DNA of 43,233 nucleotides from Cudoniella acicularis (lineage: Eukaryota > Ascomycota > Leotiomycetes > Helotiales > Helotiaceae), in the NCBI GenBank assembly GCA_013054445.1, contig JAAMPI010000324.1, positions 1 to 43,233 of the forward strand, written 5' to 3'. How positions within the stretch are numbered: the first letter of the stretch is position 1; every line of letters starts with the position of its first letter. Below are positions 1-12,556 of this stretch, piece by piece. The translations under genes were made by a program, and so were the position numbers. Under the pieces are notes generated by a model. That model was not told the DNA's origin. It searched no databases and saw nothing but the letters and a program-made list of their open reading frames with translations.

Positions 1-1561
1 AACGACATAGGGGAGCTGGATAGAAGTTATACTCCAGGAATTGAAGCTAAATTAGACCTGGAACTTAGGGTTTGTTCGAACAGTTGAAATTTCTGCGTTT
101 TAGGTACTACTTCAAACGCAATCCATTTATCATTGAGCAATTGTGTTTCATAAACTCGTAGTCTATCCCAAAGCGGTAATTTATGTTGTCATAATTATGA
201 TATTTTTGGTGGTTATTTTGACACACCTGCGGTTTTTACAGCACGCGTTGCTTAGCCCACTGCGCGATCCCGCCAGAGGTCCAAGTTTGGTGAGAGTGTT
301 GTCACAATTTTGAAAGAATTTACAGGTTAGAGGGGAGGAACCGTGGTTGACATTCGGAAATCGGACTCGGAATTGAAATTTCCTCCGGTCTTGTCACGTT
401 TTCTGGGCTGGAAGGTTCGATGATGAGATCTAGAATACGTTCTGGACTTTGAAAATTTTAAAAGTTCTTGGTGGTGACTCTATAGCAATTGAGCTAATCG
501 TGGAAACCTAGTGAACTTTGCTTCATTCGATAGGCCTATAAATTTAGCCAAGCAGGTGAAAGAGCAACGTCGTTTATGAAGAGTGTCACAAACATCAAAC
601 ATCACTCAATAGTATAGTTCGGACAAACAGCAATGATAACAAGCACTCCTTTGCGTTGTAACGGAGAGAATACGGGACGAGTGCCGTCTGTCATCATTTC
701 CCCGGAAACACAAACTATGGGTGGGCCGTTCCGGAAATCTGCAACGGATGGTACCGAGATAGTCTCGATCCTAGTGAATGACTAGAGCCACGTGGACCAA
801 AAGAAGTGGAAAGCATGTGAACAAGATATTCCGAAGGGCTTGAATAATCACAATAATAGATGTAGGAACAATGAGCATATGTTTTATTTGCAATTTGCTG
901 TGGGTTTTCCTTGATTAAAAGAGCCGGATGAAAGTTCGTGAGAAGCGAGTTGAGAACAAGCTAGTCAAGATCGAAGAGAAAGTTGGGTGACATTTGGAGT
1001 TGGGACCGGAAGTGTTAGTGCTTGATCTTAGTGAGTGGCTCAGAACATACTAAACACTTTGGTTCGGAAATATCAAAGACCGGAGGAGAGATTCGGTTTG
1101 TGTGAAAGGGGCTCGCTTAGTTGTGGTGGTGGGGTATTTCGGATAATTGGAGAAACCTAAATTTGTGCTGTGTGGTTTGGGGTATGCTTCAAAGCCCTAG
1201 AGATTCTTAATTTGTAGGTTGTGGTGACAAGGTGAAGCATTAGAAGTTGATGAAAAGCAGGGTAGATGAAATGATGGACTTTGTCTGAACGGGCAGGCCC
1301 AAGTTGCCCTCACTTGAGGGGATTTGTTAGGGATGAGAATTACCTGCTTTGAGCTATTAGTGGTTATCATCATATGCACAGCTGCAATATTCCAAAGAGT
1401 ACGTATTATCTATACTGTAATGAGATGTTTACGCAGAAAGCCGTAGCCCATCCGCAGGAACCAGAGACGACAAGATCGACACATCGTAAATGAATACAAT
1501 ATATCCATACTCATCATTACCTTTATTCTCTCATGTATATCATCTATACAGTGCAACAACT
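1..1561. other. Left-edge non-coding stretch
   Basis: No protein-like reading frame is visible on either strand. A CTATAAATTT TATA-like element lies near 537-546. A 50-codon ORF follows at 633-785 (+, starting MITSTPLRCNGEN) behind a CA-rich leader. It resembles nothing I recognise and could be chance. The right part should carry the 3' UTR of the hydrolase on the minus strand. Confidence 0.5.
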
Positions 1562-3053
1562 CTAAATTCCCCAAATCTGACTGATCTCTTTGGCAACTAG
1601 ATCCGGGTGTGTGATCGGAAACTCGTGACCGCCTTCTATAACCCTCCATTCGATTCTCTCTCCTCCTATTGCGGCCTTTGCATCTTCGTGGAGCTCTTCT
1701 GGGACGCTGCGGTTATTCGATTAGTTATTATTCAAGTAGATTGTGATGAAAACAGGTCGAATCAGGAGTAGTAGTTAGTTCCCAGCAGGAGATAATATTT
1801 CAAAAACGAACGTCAAACACTCACATAATTTCATCCGTACTTCCCACAAAAATAATAACTTTCTCTCTCAACATTGCTAACTTCTTCCAAGTCTCCTCAC
1901 TTCCCGCAATACTCGCATACCTGAGGGAGCTGACAAAAGACCTAACAAACCCGTGATTTTGCGCAATCTGCCACGACACAGTACTAGCCACCGTAATATT
2001 CGGTCGGTTCTTACTCAAAGATATGTTGGTGTAATGTTCAGCCACAGCTTTTGCAACGACTACTCGTTCCGCTTTGGCTCTTTTAGTCAATTTTTCAATT
2101 GCACTTTTGTTTGAAAGGCCACTCGTCAGACGCCATCGTCCAAGTCGTTCAAGTGCGTTTTCGGAAAGAATCCCTGAATACATTATTTTGCTCTGCCAAC
2201 CAAAATGCCGTTTTCGAATCAGTCCCGAGGGAGCAAGTAAGACTACGTTTGAGATCATGTTTGGGAAGTACGCTGCAAAGTCTGCGGCGATGCCTCCGCC
2301 GAGCTATAGGTCGATTAGGATTGGTTCTTAAGAGATGTTTCAAGATATGAGGAGCCGAGATCTTAATGCCCGAGTCTTCGAGGCAATTCTTCCCAAGAGG
2401 GCTCTCAAGACGTGTACGATGAGCTCGTATCCGTAAAGAACGCGAAATCAAGGGCAAAATATACATACGGAGTACCCGATAACCGAGAAACCCTCAGAAC
2501 TCCATGCCAGAGGGGAAGAAGTAATAGCGAGGAGGATCTGCGTCGTATAGAGGCGGGAATCGTGCGGAAGGTCAGGGCTATCACTATAACCTCTTCCCCA
2601 AAGATCCATGAGCATCACTCTACAACCCTTCTCGACGAGAGCGTTGGCCACACCACCCAAAGAGACACATGGCGTACTGATACCATGACACAAGAACACT
2701 TTTCTGCCATCTTCTGGACCCCATTCGTAGACTCTGCAAGTTCCATACTGTTTTGAAAATCAGAGACCAAAATCCGTTTGGGCGGGAGACCACGTGAAAC
2801 TTACAGGGCTGACGACATCCCGGCTTCCAGGGAAGACATCGGGTGGATAAGGCAGCTCTGCCTGCTCCTCTTTCGAAAGTTTGGGCAGAAGGGTGTCCGT
2901 TGGACCGCGGATGATGGTCTTTGGCGGAGAGGAGAGGGCAAGCCTTGTAAGGGTTACGACGGCGAGGGTTGTTGCGACCGAGGAGCCAATTATGAGGTAT
3001 GTGTCTCGAGATGGACCTCCGCCAAAGAGCCTTAACAGTATCTCCCTCATCAT
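1562..3053 (-). CDS. Membrane-anchored alpha/beta hydrolase (serine hydrolase)
   Basis: Four exons are inferred: 2805-3053, 2469-2747, 1825-2303 and 1562-1706, giving 383 aa in continuous frame. Donors are GTAAGT, GTATGT and GTGAGT; acceptors are ACAG, ATAG and GCAG. An N-terminal hydrophobic segment (about residues 20-42, YLIIGSSVATTLAVV) suggests a membrane anchor. The fold is shown by the oxyanion-side motif LCHGISTP, by GRGYSDSP, and by the nucleophile elbow GYSLGG, which only forms when the second intron is removed. A plausible acid is the Asp in GSTDEI. The catalytic His is in EGGHEFPITHP near the C-terminus. The triad therefore looks complete and an active hydrolase is expected. The substrate (lipid, ester or epoxide) cannot be told from sequence. 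The family includes monoglyceride-lipase-like and other lipid hydrolases. Confidence 0.88.
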
Positions 3054-4216
3054 GAGAATGCAGCCTTGGGAATGAATGTACCTAGAGAGGTTGGAGATGG
3101 TTAAGTATTAGTGATGGTTTGGTAGGTGATGAGATGTAAATAGAATTATTCATGTACCTCGGTCGGACCGAAGCCTCCTTCGCAAGGAAATTTTAGGGCT
3201 CCGACAAGCTGTTTTAGCAGATTCATGAATGCAATGCCATTCAAACATAATAGTGACAATGCATAAACAAATAGTAGGAACACAAGTAGAAGAAATCATT
3301 TCTTTTTTCTTATGCTTTACTGATCCTGAAAACAGTTTCCTGCCGCAAAGCTTATCTATCCTTCACTGTAAGGCAGTCCGTGCCATATATTTACCTACAG
3401 CACTTCAAACAACTATAAGCTGCCGTACAATCAGAAAAAAAGGGGACTTTCCTAAATTTGGCCTGCTGTCTGATTTTGTTTATCCGGGCACTAATATCTT
3501 CAAATTAGAAGATATTTAATACTCTTCAAGTATTTCGACATCGCGAGATAAACCACTGAACGGCCGAGGTTGGAGGTGGCAATGGACGAAATTAAATATC
3601 TTATATTAGACAAGCAAAAATATGCTTTTGGCGGGAAAGGTTGAATGTCTTGGTCCTATCGAACGCGCTCTTAGGTTTGGTTTTATAGTAGAGGGGAAGG
3701 CGTGTGGGCCTTTTAAATTTACAAGATACGGAGTTGATGAGGTGATTCTTTAAACGTCCTTGAAGATCTTAGATCACAAGTTCCATTCAATGCAGATGTC
3801 TTTATTCGTGGTATTGTGTCATGAATCTAATTGTAAACAAACCTGGCATGCACCACTGCCTGCCTAGTACTCCCCAAATCAAATGAATAAAACGTATTGC
3901 AGAATCATCTGTTGCCAATATTCTTAACAAATAGTGCCGATATACCACCCAACTTGTTCATCAATACACAAAAAACGGCTAAAATGAGATGAAACATTGA
4001 AATTGTATAAATTCAAAGCATATATAGTGCAGTATATAACGCCTTCGTTGTATTCGTGACCCACCCAAACCCCGCGCTAGACATCAAAAACAACAAACAT
4101 ATGCGTCGTGGTATCTATCAAACATAAGAAATTTTCGTACCCAGGTATGTATACAAGAATATTCCACATCACATCAAATGCTAGTTTGAAATGGAGGACC
4201 TTTTGTGCAAAAGACA
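3054..4216. other. Intergenic region, hydrolase promoter / zinc-finger gene 3' side
   Basis: AT-rich and without a convincing gene. It should hold the hydrolase promoter near 3054-3500 and the 3' UTR of the zinc-finger gene near 4000-4216. A perfect 9-bp inverted repeat with a 6-nt loop sits at 3493-3516. Confidence 0.5.
3493..3516. repeat. Perfect 9-bp inverted repeat (hairpin)
   Basis: AATATCTTC at 3493-3501 and GAAGATATT at 3508-3516 are exact reverse complements around AAATTA. It lies in non-coding, AT-rich sequence. It could be a hairpin in an RNA, a dyad protein site, or chance. Confidence 0.55.
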
Positions 4217-7200
4217 TCATTGGTGACCATAAAAAGGCATGTGTTGCACATTATGTGGTGATTGGCCATACGATGAATTGCTTCCAGGAGCACGGCTCAT
4301 TGGTACCTGTTGGTAATTTTGACCTGCACTCACGGCCATTGGATCAAATCCAAATGCGGCGTCGTTCACACTCAACATATTCGAGGTGGGATAGTTGGAT
4401 ACCGCTGGAGGAGCCGACGTAAAGTCCTGTGCCATCGAATAGCCCCCAATCTGGTTAGAGCTGTATGCCTGATTTGGGATGTGCTGAGGGAAGTTCGCAT
4501 CCATTGATCCAAGCCCACGAGATTGAGTGACCTTGGGTTGGGAATATCCAGTATCAAAACCCCTGTTCTGATTGACGTGGCCCATGCTGTTAGAATCCAT
4601 CGACCCAAAATTGCGTGTATGATGGCCCGTAAATGTATTAGGATTCTGGTACATGGGGTTCTGGGGATAAATAACATCCTGTGTCATTGGTGCATATCCT
4701 CCGCTTGGTGCTGTGACTGGGAAATACCCTTGGTCAAAACCCGTGGAAGAAAAGTTTGGATTCATCGGCAAAAGAGGCGAAACATCGAGAGAAGGGAAAG
4801 GGCTCGGGGGTTCCAATTTCGTCCTGCTATCGGGTGTAATTGGCGTTAAATTCTGCTCGACTGGACTGATAATGGTGTTTGCATCAACATTTCTTGCTTC
4901 CACCAGTTTCAAAACAGGTAGACTAATGTGCTCCATATGTTTCGCAAGATGCACAGTTAGCTTTTTCCAAGTCGCAAAGGTCCTGCCGCAAAATTTGCAT
5001 GGCTCATCCTGAGGTCGATTTGTGGTCTCGTGGTGGCATTGTTCCAACATTCTCCATGCCGGCTCTGTGAGCCGAGCCTTCTTAATTGCAGCCTTGGTCT
5101 TCTGCTTCGGTTCTGGCAATTTATGCTCTCGGACGAGATGTTGGAGAAAATTGTCTTTGCGGTAACACGGATGCCTGCAATCATCCACCTGGCATATCCA
5201 CCATTCTAAATGACGATGGCGCTCATTTTCATGTCGAACCCAATCTGCTTTTCTCTTGAATGACTTAGGTTCTTTGCATTTGTCATAGGTACACGTAAAT
5301 GGTTGAACATCTTCATGTACATGCTTAGTCCAATCGGATGGCTTTTGGAACTTCTTGGCTTTGAAGCACAGTTGGCACTCGAACTCGGCTGGAAGGTTGC
5401 GAGTTGGGGGCATAGGAACGCCCTGCGGAAATGTTTCTTCGGTAAGCGCACCCTCCCCAGGGTTCGAATCGTTGTCGGAGAAGTCCGTGACAAGTTGTAG
5501 GTTAGATGCAGATTGGTCTATTTCCCGGGGGTTGCCTTTGGGGTCCAGTAATGTAGCATTTCCTCCCATTGCTATACAATGCGACCAGCTCCGCAATTGT
5601 GATTTGTGATCGCTTGAGAGTGCTTCACGCGCAAGTCAAGCAGATTCTTATAGCGAATTTCTTGTTGATGAGCAATTCTGCTTACCAACCAATTGTACCG
5701 ACTATCCATATCTGGGTTCAAACGTCTAACATGAGCTTTGAATCCTTCGTAGTTTGGAATAATCGGATCACTTTGCTCCTCAGATTCCATTTTCATGTCG
5801 CCTTCATCTCCTTGCTCGTCATCCTCATCATCGTCCTCGTCATTGTCCTGGACATCGGGCTGTTTGACCTCAATTTCAACAGGAGGTGAGGCTAGAGTAG
5901 GAACGGGAGGTCCCCCCTGACCTCTCCAGAGCTCTATAATACCAGCACCTGGTCCAAGTTTTTCTTGCGAAGTCAATTCACTTTTGCTTCTATTCCGTTT
6001 GAAAGGACCTCGAGAAAATCCAAGATGAATTGGACTTTTGGGAGAATTTGCACTAGCACTGATAGAACCAGTCCGATTGTGAGTGTGAGTTGCACCCACA
6101 GCCGCAACAGTAGCGCCCATGGAAATCAGTGTAGTGTTGATGCTGGGCGTTTGGAGCTTTCCAAAACTTGGTGTTCGGAGCGGCGGTACAAGACCATGGC
6201 TGTTTTGTCTCATTGTCATGCTTTGAGGCTCTTCTGGGATATTTTGGCTGCTATGCGATCGCTTGAGGCCACTGTTACTTCGCTTTCGCACGGCTTTCGC
6301 TAGCCGATCAAGCCCTTGATCGAAGAGACTGTTGTGCCGACCTTTCTCGCCTTCCTTTGATTTGCTTATTGAAAGTTTCTTGAGAAAGCTACCATTGGCA
6401 ACAGCTTCAAAATCGGCAAGGCTGGGCTCACTGCGACGGCGTGTACCCCATGTTGCTGCTCTTGAAGCTATGGAGATTGTGTCTGCGTTCCGCTTAAACT
6501 GGCTGATGGCATCATTGGCAGTCTGAGGCTGGAAGGAAGTTGTCATTATATAAGGAAGGGCCGGGCCATCATGCCAATGACGAGACTGATTCATCAATTG
6601 CAGGTCTATCTCATTAAGGTGGGGGTTCTTCGTATCATAGTACACCTGGCCATCCTGTAGTTGATTTTCATGTATGCTAGGAGCATCTGACACAGGAGGG
6701 ATATTGTTATCTTCGGTAGGGTCCCGTCGATAACGTGGCTCCGATTGTTGAAACACATTTTGGTTGTTCGAAAAGTATGATTGTCCGGGTTGTTCTTCTT
6801 CGCCCGCACTACTACCTCCCGCTTGTGATGCCCATTCCTGCACCTCAATGTTCTTGCTCTGAATACGTCGACGCTCTTCTTGTTCGTCCAAAGTTGGTAT
6901 CAACTCATCTGAAAGTAATCTGCGACTTTCTGGATCGAACCCAGCCTGACCAGTCCTATCATTGGATCTCCATGATCCATCCTCGGCTCGCATGACAGAG
7001 GCTTGGGTATGTAGGATATCATGATTTTGCAATTGAGAGGCGAAATCCGCCACATTGGTGTATTGTATTCCAGAATCTCCGTAACTCCCTGGATTATTCA
7101 GCCTTTGGCCATGGTTCCATTGTGATACGGTAACCTGTGGGCTACGTTCAAACCCGGCCATAGTGCTTGGCGCGAGGCCTTCCTCGCTTGTGTGGCTGCT

Positions 7201-7797
7201 TCCGCTCTGATCAGGAGTCAATTGTAGTGTAGATGTATTTGTTGAATCAATATTGTGGAATTGGGTATTATATAAATTGTCGTTCTGCACGTGCGTTTTG
7301 TTGGTCGAGTGTTTTATGTCATTGGAGACTCCCCGTGGAGAGGGCGTATTCGGTATGCTGGTATGAACGGGACTTAATGGGTATGTTGAAACGGTGAAGG
7401 TGTCCGACAGTGCCTTGCTTTCGATATGCGCCGGAAGGTCGGGAAGGGGCCGGTTAAGGTCAGGTTGGTATTGAGCTTGGCCTGTTAGATGTGTTGGAAA
7501 AGAGTCTATTCTTATGGCGCCGGCGTCGAAGTCCACCCCGAAGAATTCGTCCTCGAACTCGAAGTCGCTTGGCAGGTTGCTGTACTCGGAGAAACTGTCG
7601 CCGGGTGTGCTGTTTGGGTTATTTGATGGGCTGGTGGTGTTGCTTAGGGTTTGAGAAGGTTGGTAGGGGGAGAGATTGTTGTTGCCAAAGGAGGTGTTGG
7701 ACAGTTCGTGATTGTTCAGCTCAAAGTCGTCGACGGTGTCTCGTGAGGCATGAGCGTCAACGAAGGTTGAAGCAGAGTTGTAGGTTACGGAAGACAT
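4217..7797 (-). CDS. C2H2 zinc-finger protein, broken by a 1-nt frameshift in this copy
   Basis: Two overlapping frames on the minus strand make up one gene. The 5' frame (7797-5572, 741 codons) starts MSSVTYNSAS. It is Ser/Asn/Gln-rich and disordered, has an acidic run near 5800-5860, and ends in a conserved helix (SRYNWLVSRIAHQQEIRYK) just before a stop. The 3' frame (to 4217) carries four C2H2-type fingers at 5380-4933: ECQLC...HVHED, FTCTYDKC...HENERH, WICQVDDC...HLVREH and PCKFC...HLAKH. A disordered Met/Asn/Gln-rich tail follows. The fungal family as I remember it reads through this joint with a Cys-x-x-G-x-x-C...GG pattern. Restoring one base near 5584-5587 would rebuild it, giving about 1,190 aa. 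Without that base, translation stops before every finger. A nuclear regulator is likely; its targets are unknown. A draft sequencing error is at least as likely as real gene loss. Confidence 0.82.
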
Positions 7798-8530
7798 CTG
7801 TGTGACGAGACGAGACAGGCAGCGAGGCTATGTATATGAGGGATGTGACTTATAGACGGCTGCGCGTTGGCTGGGCCAAAGAAGCTTTGGATTGCTGTCA
7901 AAGGGCACGCAGCAAGGTATGGGTCATGATGGTACTCCGTAGTTGCAGCCTTGGGGGGTTTGAGACGGAGAGCGGGCGCTATGCGAAGTACTGCAGCGCG
8001 CCTAGCGGAAGGCCAGTTTTAGCAGCAGTAACAGGAGGACGGGGTTGGGCCGCCGGCGTGTAGAGAAAGAGAGTATGTTGATATAGGGGGACCGTGAGTC
8101 GCTGGCGATTGCACAACGGTGTATAAGACGCACGATGCGACTGCGCTGGACAATGTGAAAGATGGATGAAGAATAACGGATTGTGGAGGTCGAAGAAGAG
8201 GTCGGGGCGCGGTGCTGGAGTAAGGATGAGGGGGTCGTATAGGGCCGCTAAGATAAGATGGGGGCCGGTTTGAGTGAGTTTGGGAGGTGGGAGGCACAGG
8301 AGAGACGTCGACGTCGAGTCAACTGCGCAAAGCAAAAGCAGTGGGAAGAAAGCTTCGAAACTGTGAACGGAAAGGGAGAAAGGGTGGAGCAAAGCAACGG
8401 TGACAGAGGCAGAGGCAGAGGCAGAAGCCCAGAGGAGGAGTTGCAGGATGGCCGGCGCCCAGCGGTGAGGAACCAGGACTTGCTGCACTCAGCACTCAGC
8501 ACCCAGCACTGGGGAGAGTCAGCCCAGGTT
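7798..8530 (-). promoter_or_regulatory. GC-richer leader/promoter of the zinc-finger gene
   Basis: Upstream of the start at 7797 the sequence is more GC-rich than the gene-poor block further right. Several open frames of 80-170 codons occur on both strands, but none looks protein-like; they are Pro/Ser/Leu- or Arg/Gly-rich from skewed composition. A hexamer tandem (CAGAGG x3) lies at 8404-8421. I read this as promoter plus long 5' UTR. Confidence 0.45.
8404..8426. repeat. CAGAGG hexamer tandem repeat
   Basis: Three perfect CAGAGG units followed by an imperfect fourth (CAGAA). Purine-rich on the plus strand and located in the presumed leader of the zinc-finger gene. Confidence 0.7.
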
Positions 8531-9047
8531 TAGTGCCTGCTGCAGGGCAGTTCAAGGGCAGTCCAGGACCACAGCGAGGGGTAGGCTGTGTTCCCCTTCT
8601 ACGACCCCATTGGCCGAGCCGTGAGGCAGACAATCCAAAAGTCAGCCCCGAGGCGGAGCAGCTTTCTGGGGATTTCTTCGTGAGCATGAGATGTCGCATG
8701 AGCTCTCGAAACCTGCACCATTTCATTGTGTGCTGCAACACCACGAACACAACCGGCTGTTTACTACCTCACGCCTCATGATCTCATCTGATAAGTTGTT
8801 GGGATGTTCTATGCCATACGGTGCGGTTAACGGTCGGAGTTTAGCCGGAGAATTGGAGTATCTCAGAATCTGTATTTCAGGGACCAACTCAATTGCTAAG
8901 TTTCAAGCTTGAATTATAGAGGCCCGCTTCGTGGGCAATTGGCTTGCAGAAACCCGCAAAATTACTGCCAGACACGCCCAGCTCAGCCTCTCCGCAAGCA
9001 GTGACCGAAGTCTTTTCTCCGCAGCAAGCATTGCCCTGCCCTCCGCT

Positions 9048-9082
9048 ACTGTAAGGTTAATCATGCCCACCAGCCTTACAGT
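9048..9082. repeat. Perfect 9-bp inverted repeat, 17-nt loop
   Basis: ACTGTAAGG at 9048-9056 and CCTTACAGT at 9074-9082 are exact reverse complements. No gene end is visible next to it, so its role is unknown. Confidence 0.5.
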
Positions 9083-12000
9083 GAGTCCAACAAATCACAA
9101 ACCATGAGCGTTTTGCGATGTTGCAATACCTCAAGGTGACCTCAGTTGCACCGCCACGAAAAGAAGACTCCCTCACAAAGCGTCCAATTGGAGATCTCGT
9201 TGGGTATTGCTAGTACTTCAGCTATGTGGAGCCTTGGAAAGCTACCCGCAAAAGCCACTGGACTCGGGTAATAAAGCAAAGGACCCGAGATCCTCACTCG
9301 TAAAGCGGGTATCCATCGTGATTGATCTTCAGAATTATGTCAAGTGGGGGCGATATCTGTCTGACGACATCATTATGGATCAGTTTGGAAACTCACGAAA
9401 CAAAGTCTCCCATAGGAAAATTAGCTTGGTCAATTGATAAATCTATCAAGCAAAACCCGAATGTTGGTCGGAGAGCAGTACAAGTGTACAAGTGTCAAGT
9501 GTGCGAAGAAGAAAGAATAGATAGACGAGGCTGGAAAAGTCGATTATTTTTCACGATCACAATGTATGACTTGCGAGCTAGCACTAGTGTATCCATCACC
9601 AATTTTTTTTTATTTTTTTGTTTTTTAGTTCACGATGTATTTCCGTCGTTTCCCGCACTTTCTGAGTCCAATTTTCGGCAACAATCGGACCGGTGGGCTT
9701 TCCGAGGAGAAAGGCATCAAGAAATACCGCCCAGGGAAAGAACAATGTATTTGTTAGGCGCACAAGCCTGCGCAAGTATAAATACACAATTTCCATGAAA
9801 TCCTCTACTGCATAAGTTGACGAACTTAGATTAGATCTTACGGTGGTACAAGGAGCTGCTGAGCAATACAAGAGTTACATTTGGTACCTAGTCAGGATTC
9901 AGTGCTTGTACCGTAACTCAAGAAGGATCCGCAGAGCATTACACACGGTGGAGAATGAGCAGGCCGACTTAGTATCGCTTATGCATTAGGAGTATTTAAA
10001 TATAGAATTTAAACTTTTTATGTCGTTTTCTCTTTACTGTCAACCGGAAGTAAGGTTATTGGTACATGTAAACACATACTGGGCTTTTTTTTTTTCTTCT
10101 GAGTAACGGGCTCTCCGGGTTCCTATTCTTGTAACATTCCACAGTAGCAAAATAACTCAGCTTCGTTGACTTGAAATTATATACCAGGTATTGATTTAAA
10201 GGGAGAGCTCTACAGAATACCTTAAAAGTCTAAATCACTATCCTACCGTGGGTATATTACCTTCTCTTATACAACTCATTCAGATTTTCGTTTGTCCCTA
10301 GTACTCAGAAAATACCAGAGCGAGCATCACTTCACGAATTTAGCAGTACTCCAAGCTTTTCATAACCGGAATTTATTTCCCTGTAAGAACTCCGGAATGT
10401 GTCATGCAAATGGAACTGCTGCGCTAGATAATTTTCTCGTTGCTCTTCTTCAATTTTGAAGTGATTTTGCGCAAATTCGCAACGTTAATCGGCTGAAGAA
10501 CCTAACTTGTAAGGATAATTAATTGATGTCTTTAATCGCATTGCAAATTACAACGTCGCCATTACATGCCTATCTTCTCGACCGTTTAGCGCACGGTTCC
10601 ACGAAGTTGCTCCAAACACTTCAAATATTTCTCCTACTGTGGGACATTTGAAGAAAGAATAAGTAGTTGGCCTAATCTAGTCTATCGTCTTATATCGAGT
10701 TAACAAAATCCTGGCTTTTCCCACTGGGTCACTATTTTAGAAACTTTCAAGTGATTAGAGCGAGGTCGCGATACTGCATTTATATCGGTCGAGGAGATGT
10801 GAAATATTCTCGAACCTGCCTTGATTCATTATATGGAATATCTCAATTCCACTTAAACCCTAGAACCGCGCGAGTCCTCTGCCAAATGGATCTTCACAAG
10901 ATTAAAGTATTTCCCTTTTACACAGATCTCCTACCTTTAAGTAACTCACATCCGGACTTCTCGCTTCTCCGCTTCACGAAATTATAGAAATTCGGGGTCT
11001 CGAGATCGATTGCGTCTTTAAAATTTCGAAGTCTACTAGTAGATAGAAAACGCAACTCTATTTACTCTAGATCATCTCTTCATTCAAAATCATTTGTTCT
11101 GTCGGTGTCTTTCGAGAGTAATTAACGAAAAAGCCACTCCTTTTTGCCAAAGTCTAACACTCTATCAGTCAATGGTGCAGGGCGTAATTCCTTTTAAATG
11201 ACTTTTAGGTTGATTTGATGTCCCAATGTCTTTCATTGCTAACTAACACAAAGAAAATCCTCGTTTACTAACAGGATGCCGTACCTTGGATAACAAACAG
11301 TTTCTATTGCGCCAAGCTTAAAATAACTAGTGATCACCCACCTCTTTAAACCGACTAGCGCATTCCATACTTCACTTCTGCTAGTCTCCATACAATTCAA
11401 TATTCTCATTAAAAACCCTTGGAAATTCAACTTTTCTAGCATTTAACACTTCCTAGCCGCTCGTTATCCTATACAACAGGTCATTCAGAAACCAAACCAC
11501 TATATTCTCTTGTACTAAGGGCTCTCTTCAGGCATAATTCCATCCCTCTATAAACTCTATTTTAAAATCCACTCCGACAATGCAGTGATGTAATAAGCAG
11601 CCACAACCGCGCTCTTGCCTCAGCCGCCTACCTCCCATCTCTGAACTTTCCGCTCTCACCGGATTTACTTGCTCGCTCTCTAATTTCTCGTTCCCTACCT
11701 TCTCCCTTCTATCAAACTCAAATCTGGCCTCGCAATTCCGAAGGTATATATAATACGCGCGTCTTTATTCCTCACCTTGAATTCTATAGAAAAATCAGTC
11801 GAATTTCTAAAGTCCGAAAATACTAGGGTAGAATTAATGAAGGCTGCTTCACAGCTTCACAGCTTCACTTCAATCCGCCACGGCTCACTAGGAAGTGCTA
11901 TTCACATATAAGTCATATAAGAGAGAAGTGACCCCTATCTCTCCTTTTCTAGAATCCAGATTTGCGAAGATAGTATTTTGATTTTAAAACCCCTTGCTCT

Positions 12001-12263
12001 TCTCGAATTCGAACTAAGAAAATAGTAAAAGAATATACGAGGAATTAGTAAATTAATAACAGAAGCACGACACAGAGTTGTCCTTAACATGCTGTTTAAG
12101 GATTGGCATTAGACTGAAAGAATCCCTTCGAAATTCCAGGGTCAGAGGACAGTAGACAAAAAATAGAAGAGGCTATTCACAAGGTTTTTCTACTTTTTCC
12201 AGCGCGAGATTTCGCTATACTAGGAATTGAAGAGTTTTGCTGAAATTTTCACTCACATCAATA

Positions 12264-12291
12264 AGAGAGAGAGAGAGAGAGAGAGNGAGAG
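12264..12291. repeat. (AG)n microsatellite containing one N
   Basis: A run of AG/GA dinucleotides is interrupted only by an undetermined base at 12286. This is the single ambiguous base in the window and marks a draft-quality or polymorphic site. Confidence 0.92.
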
Positions 12292-12341
12292 TAAGAAGAT
12301 AAGCGGATGGAGAAAATAGGAGGAGTAAGAGGAAGAATTAC

Positions 12342-12368
12342 GTGGATAGTATATTATTCACTATCCAC
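12342..12368. repeat. Perfect 9-bp inverted repeat, 9-nt loop
   Basis: GTGGATAGT at 12342-12350 and ACTATCCAC at 12360-12368 surround an AT-rich loop. It sits between a purine-rich left flank that includes the GA microsatellite and a pyrimidine-rich right flank, so a longer imperfect fold is possible. Confidence 0.6.
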
Positions 12369-12455
12369 ACTTCTCAATCCACCTTTTCTCTCTTACAGTC
12401 TTACTTGTTAACTTATCCCAAAACTACACCTCAACACCCCAACCCTGTTGACATG

Positions 12456-12465
12456 TATATAAAAG
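12456..12465 (+). promoter_or_regulatory. Candidate TATA box
   Basis: TATATAAAAG matches a strong TATA element. An E-box CACGTG follows at 12499-12504, then a CA-rich leader-like stretch. The next ATG, at 12557, opens a 22-codon frame. The spacing is right for an RNA polymerase II promoter, but no transcript is shown. Confidence 0.35.
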
Positions 12466-12556
12466 ACCCTTCAAGTACCTAGACACCTATTCCTAGAGCA
12501 CGTGTTTAACAAGAGTACAAGAAATCAAACAACATTTTCGTTTTCCCGAGATCTGC

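Noticed and set aside
5458..5470. GGTTCGAATC, resembling a tRNA B box / T-loop
   Set aside because: It lies inside the zinc-finger coding frame, with no A box, anticodon arm or acceptor stem around it.
4523..5609. Several plus-strand frames across the zinc-finger region
   Set aside because: Antisense shadows of the strongly coding minus strand.
7979..8488. 169-codon and shorter frames on both strands near 8-8.5 kb
   Set aside because: Biased Leu/Pro/Ser or Arg/Gly content from GC-rich leader sequence; no domain and no splice logic.
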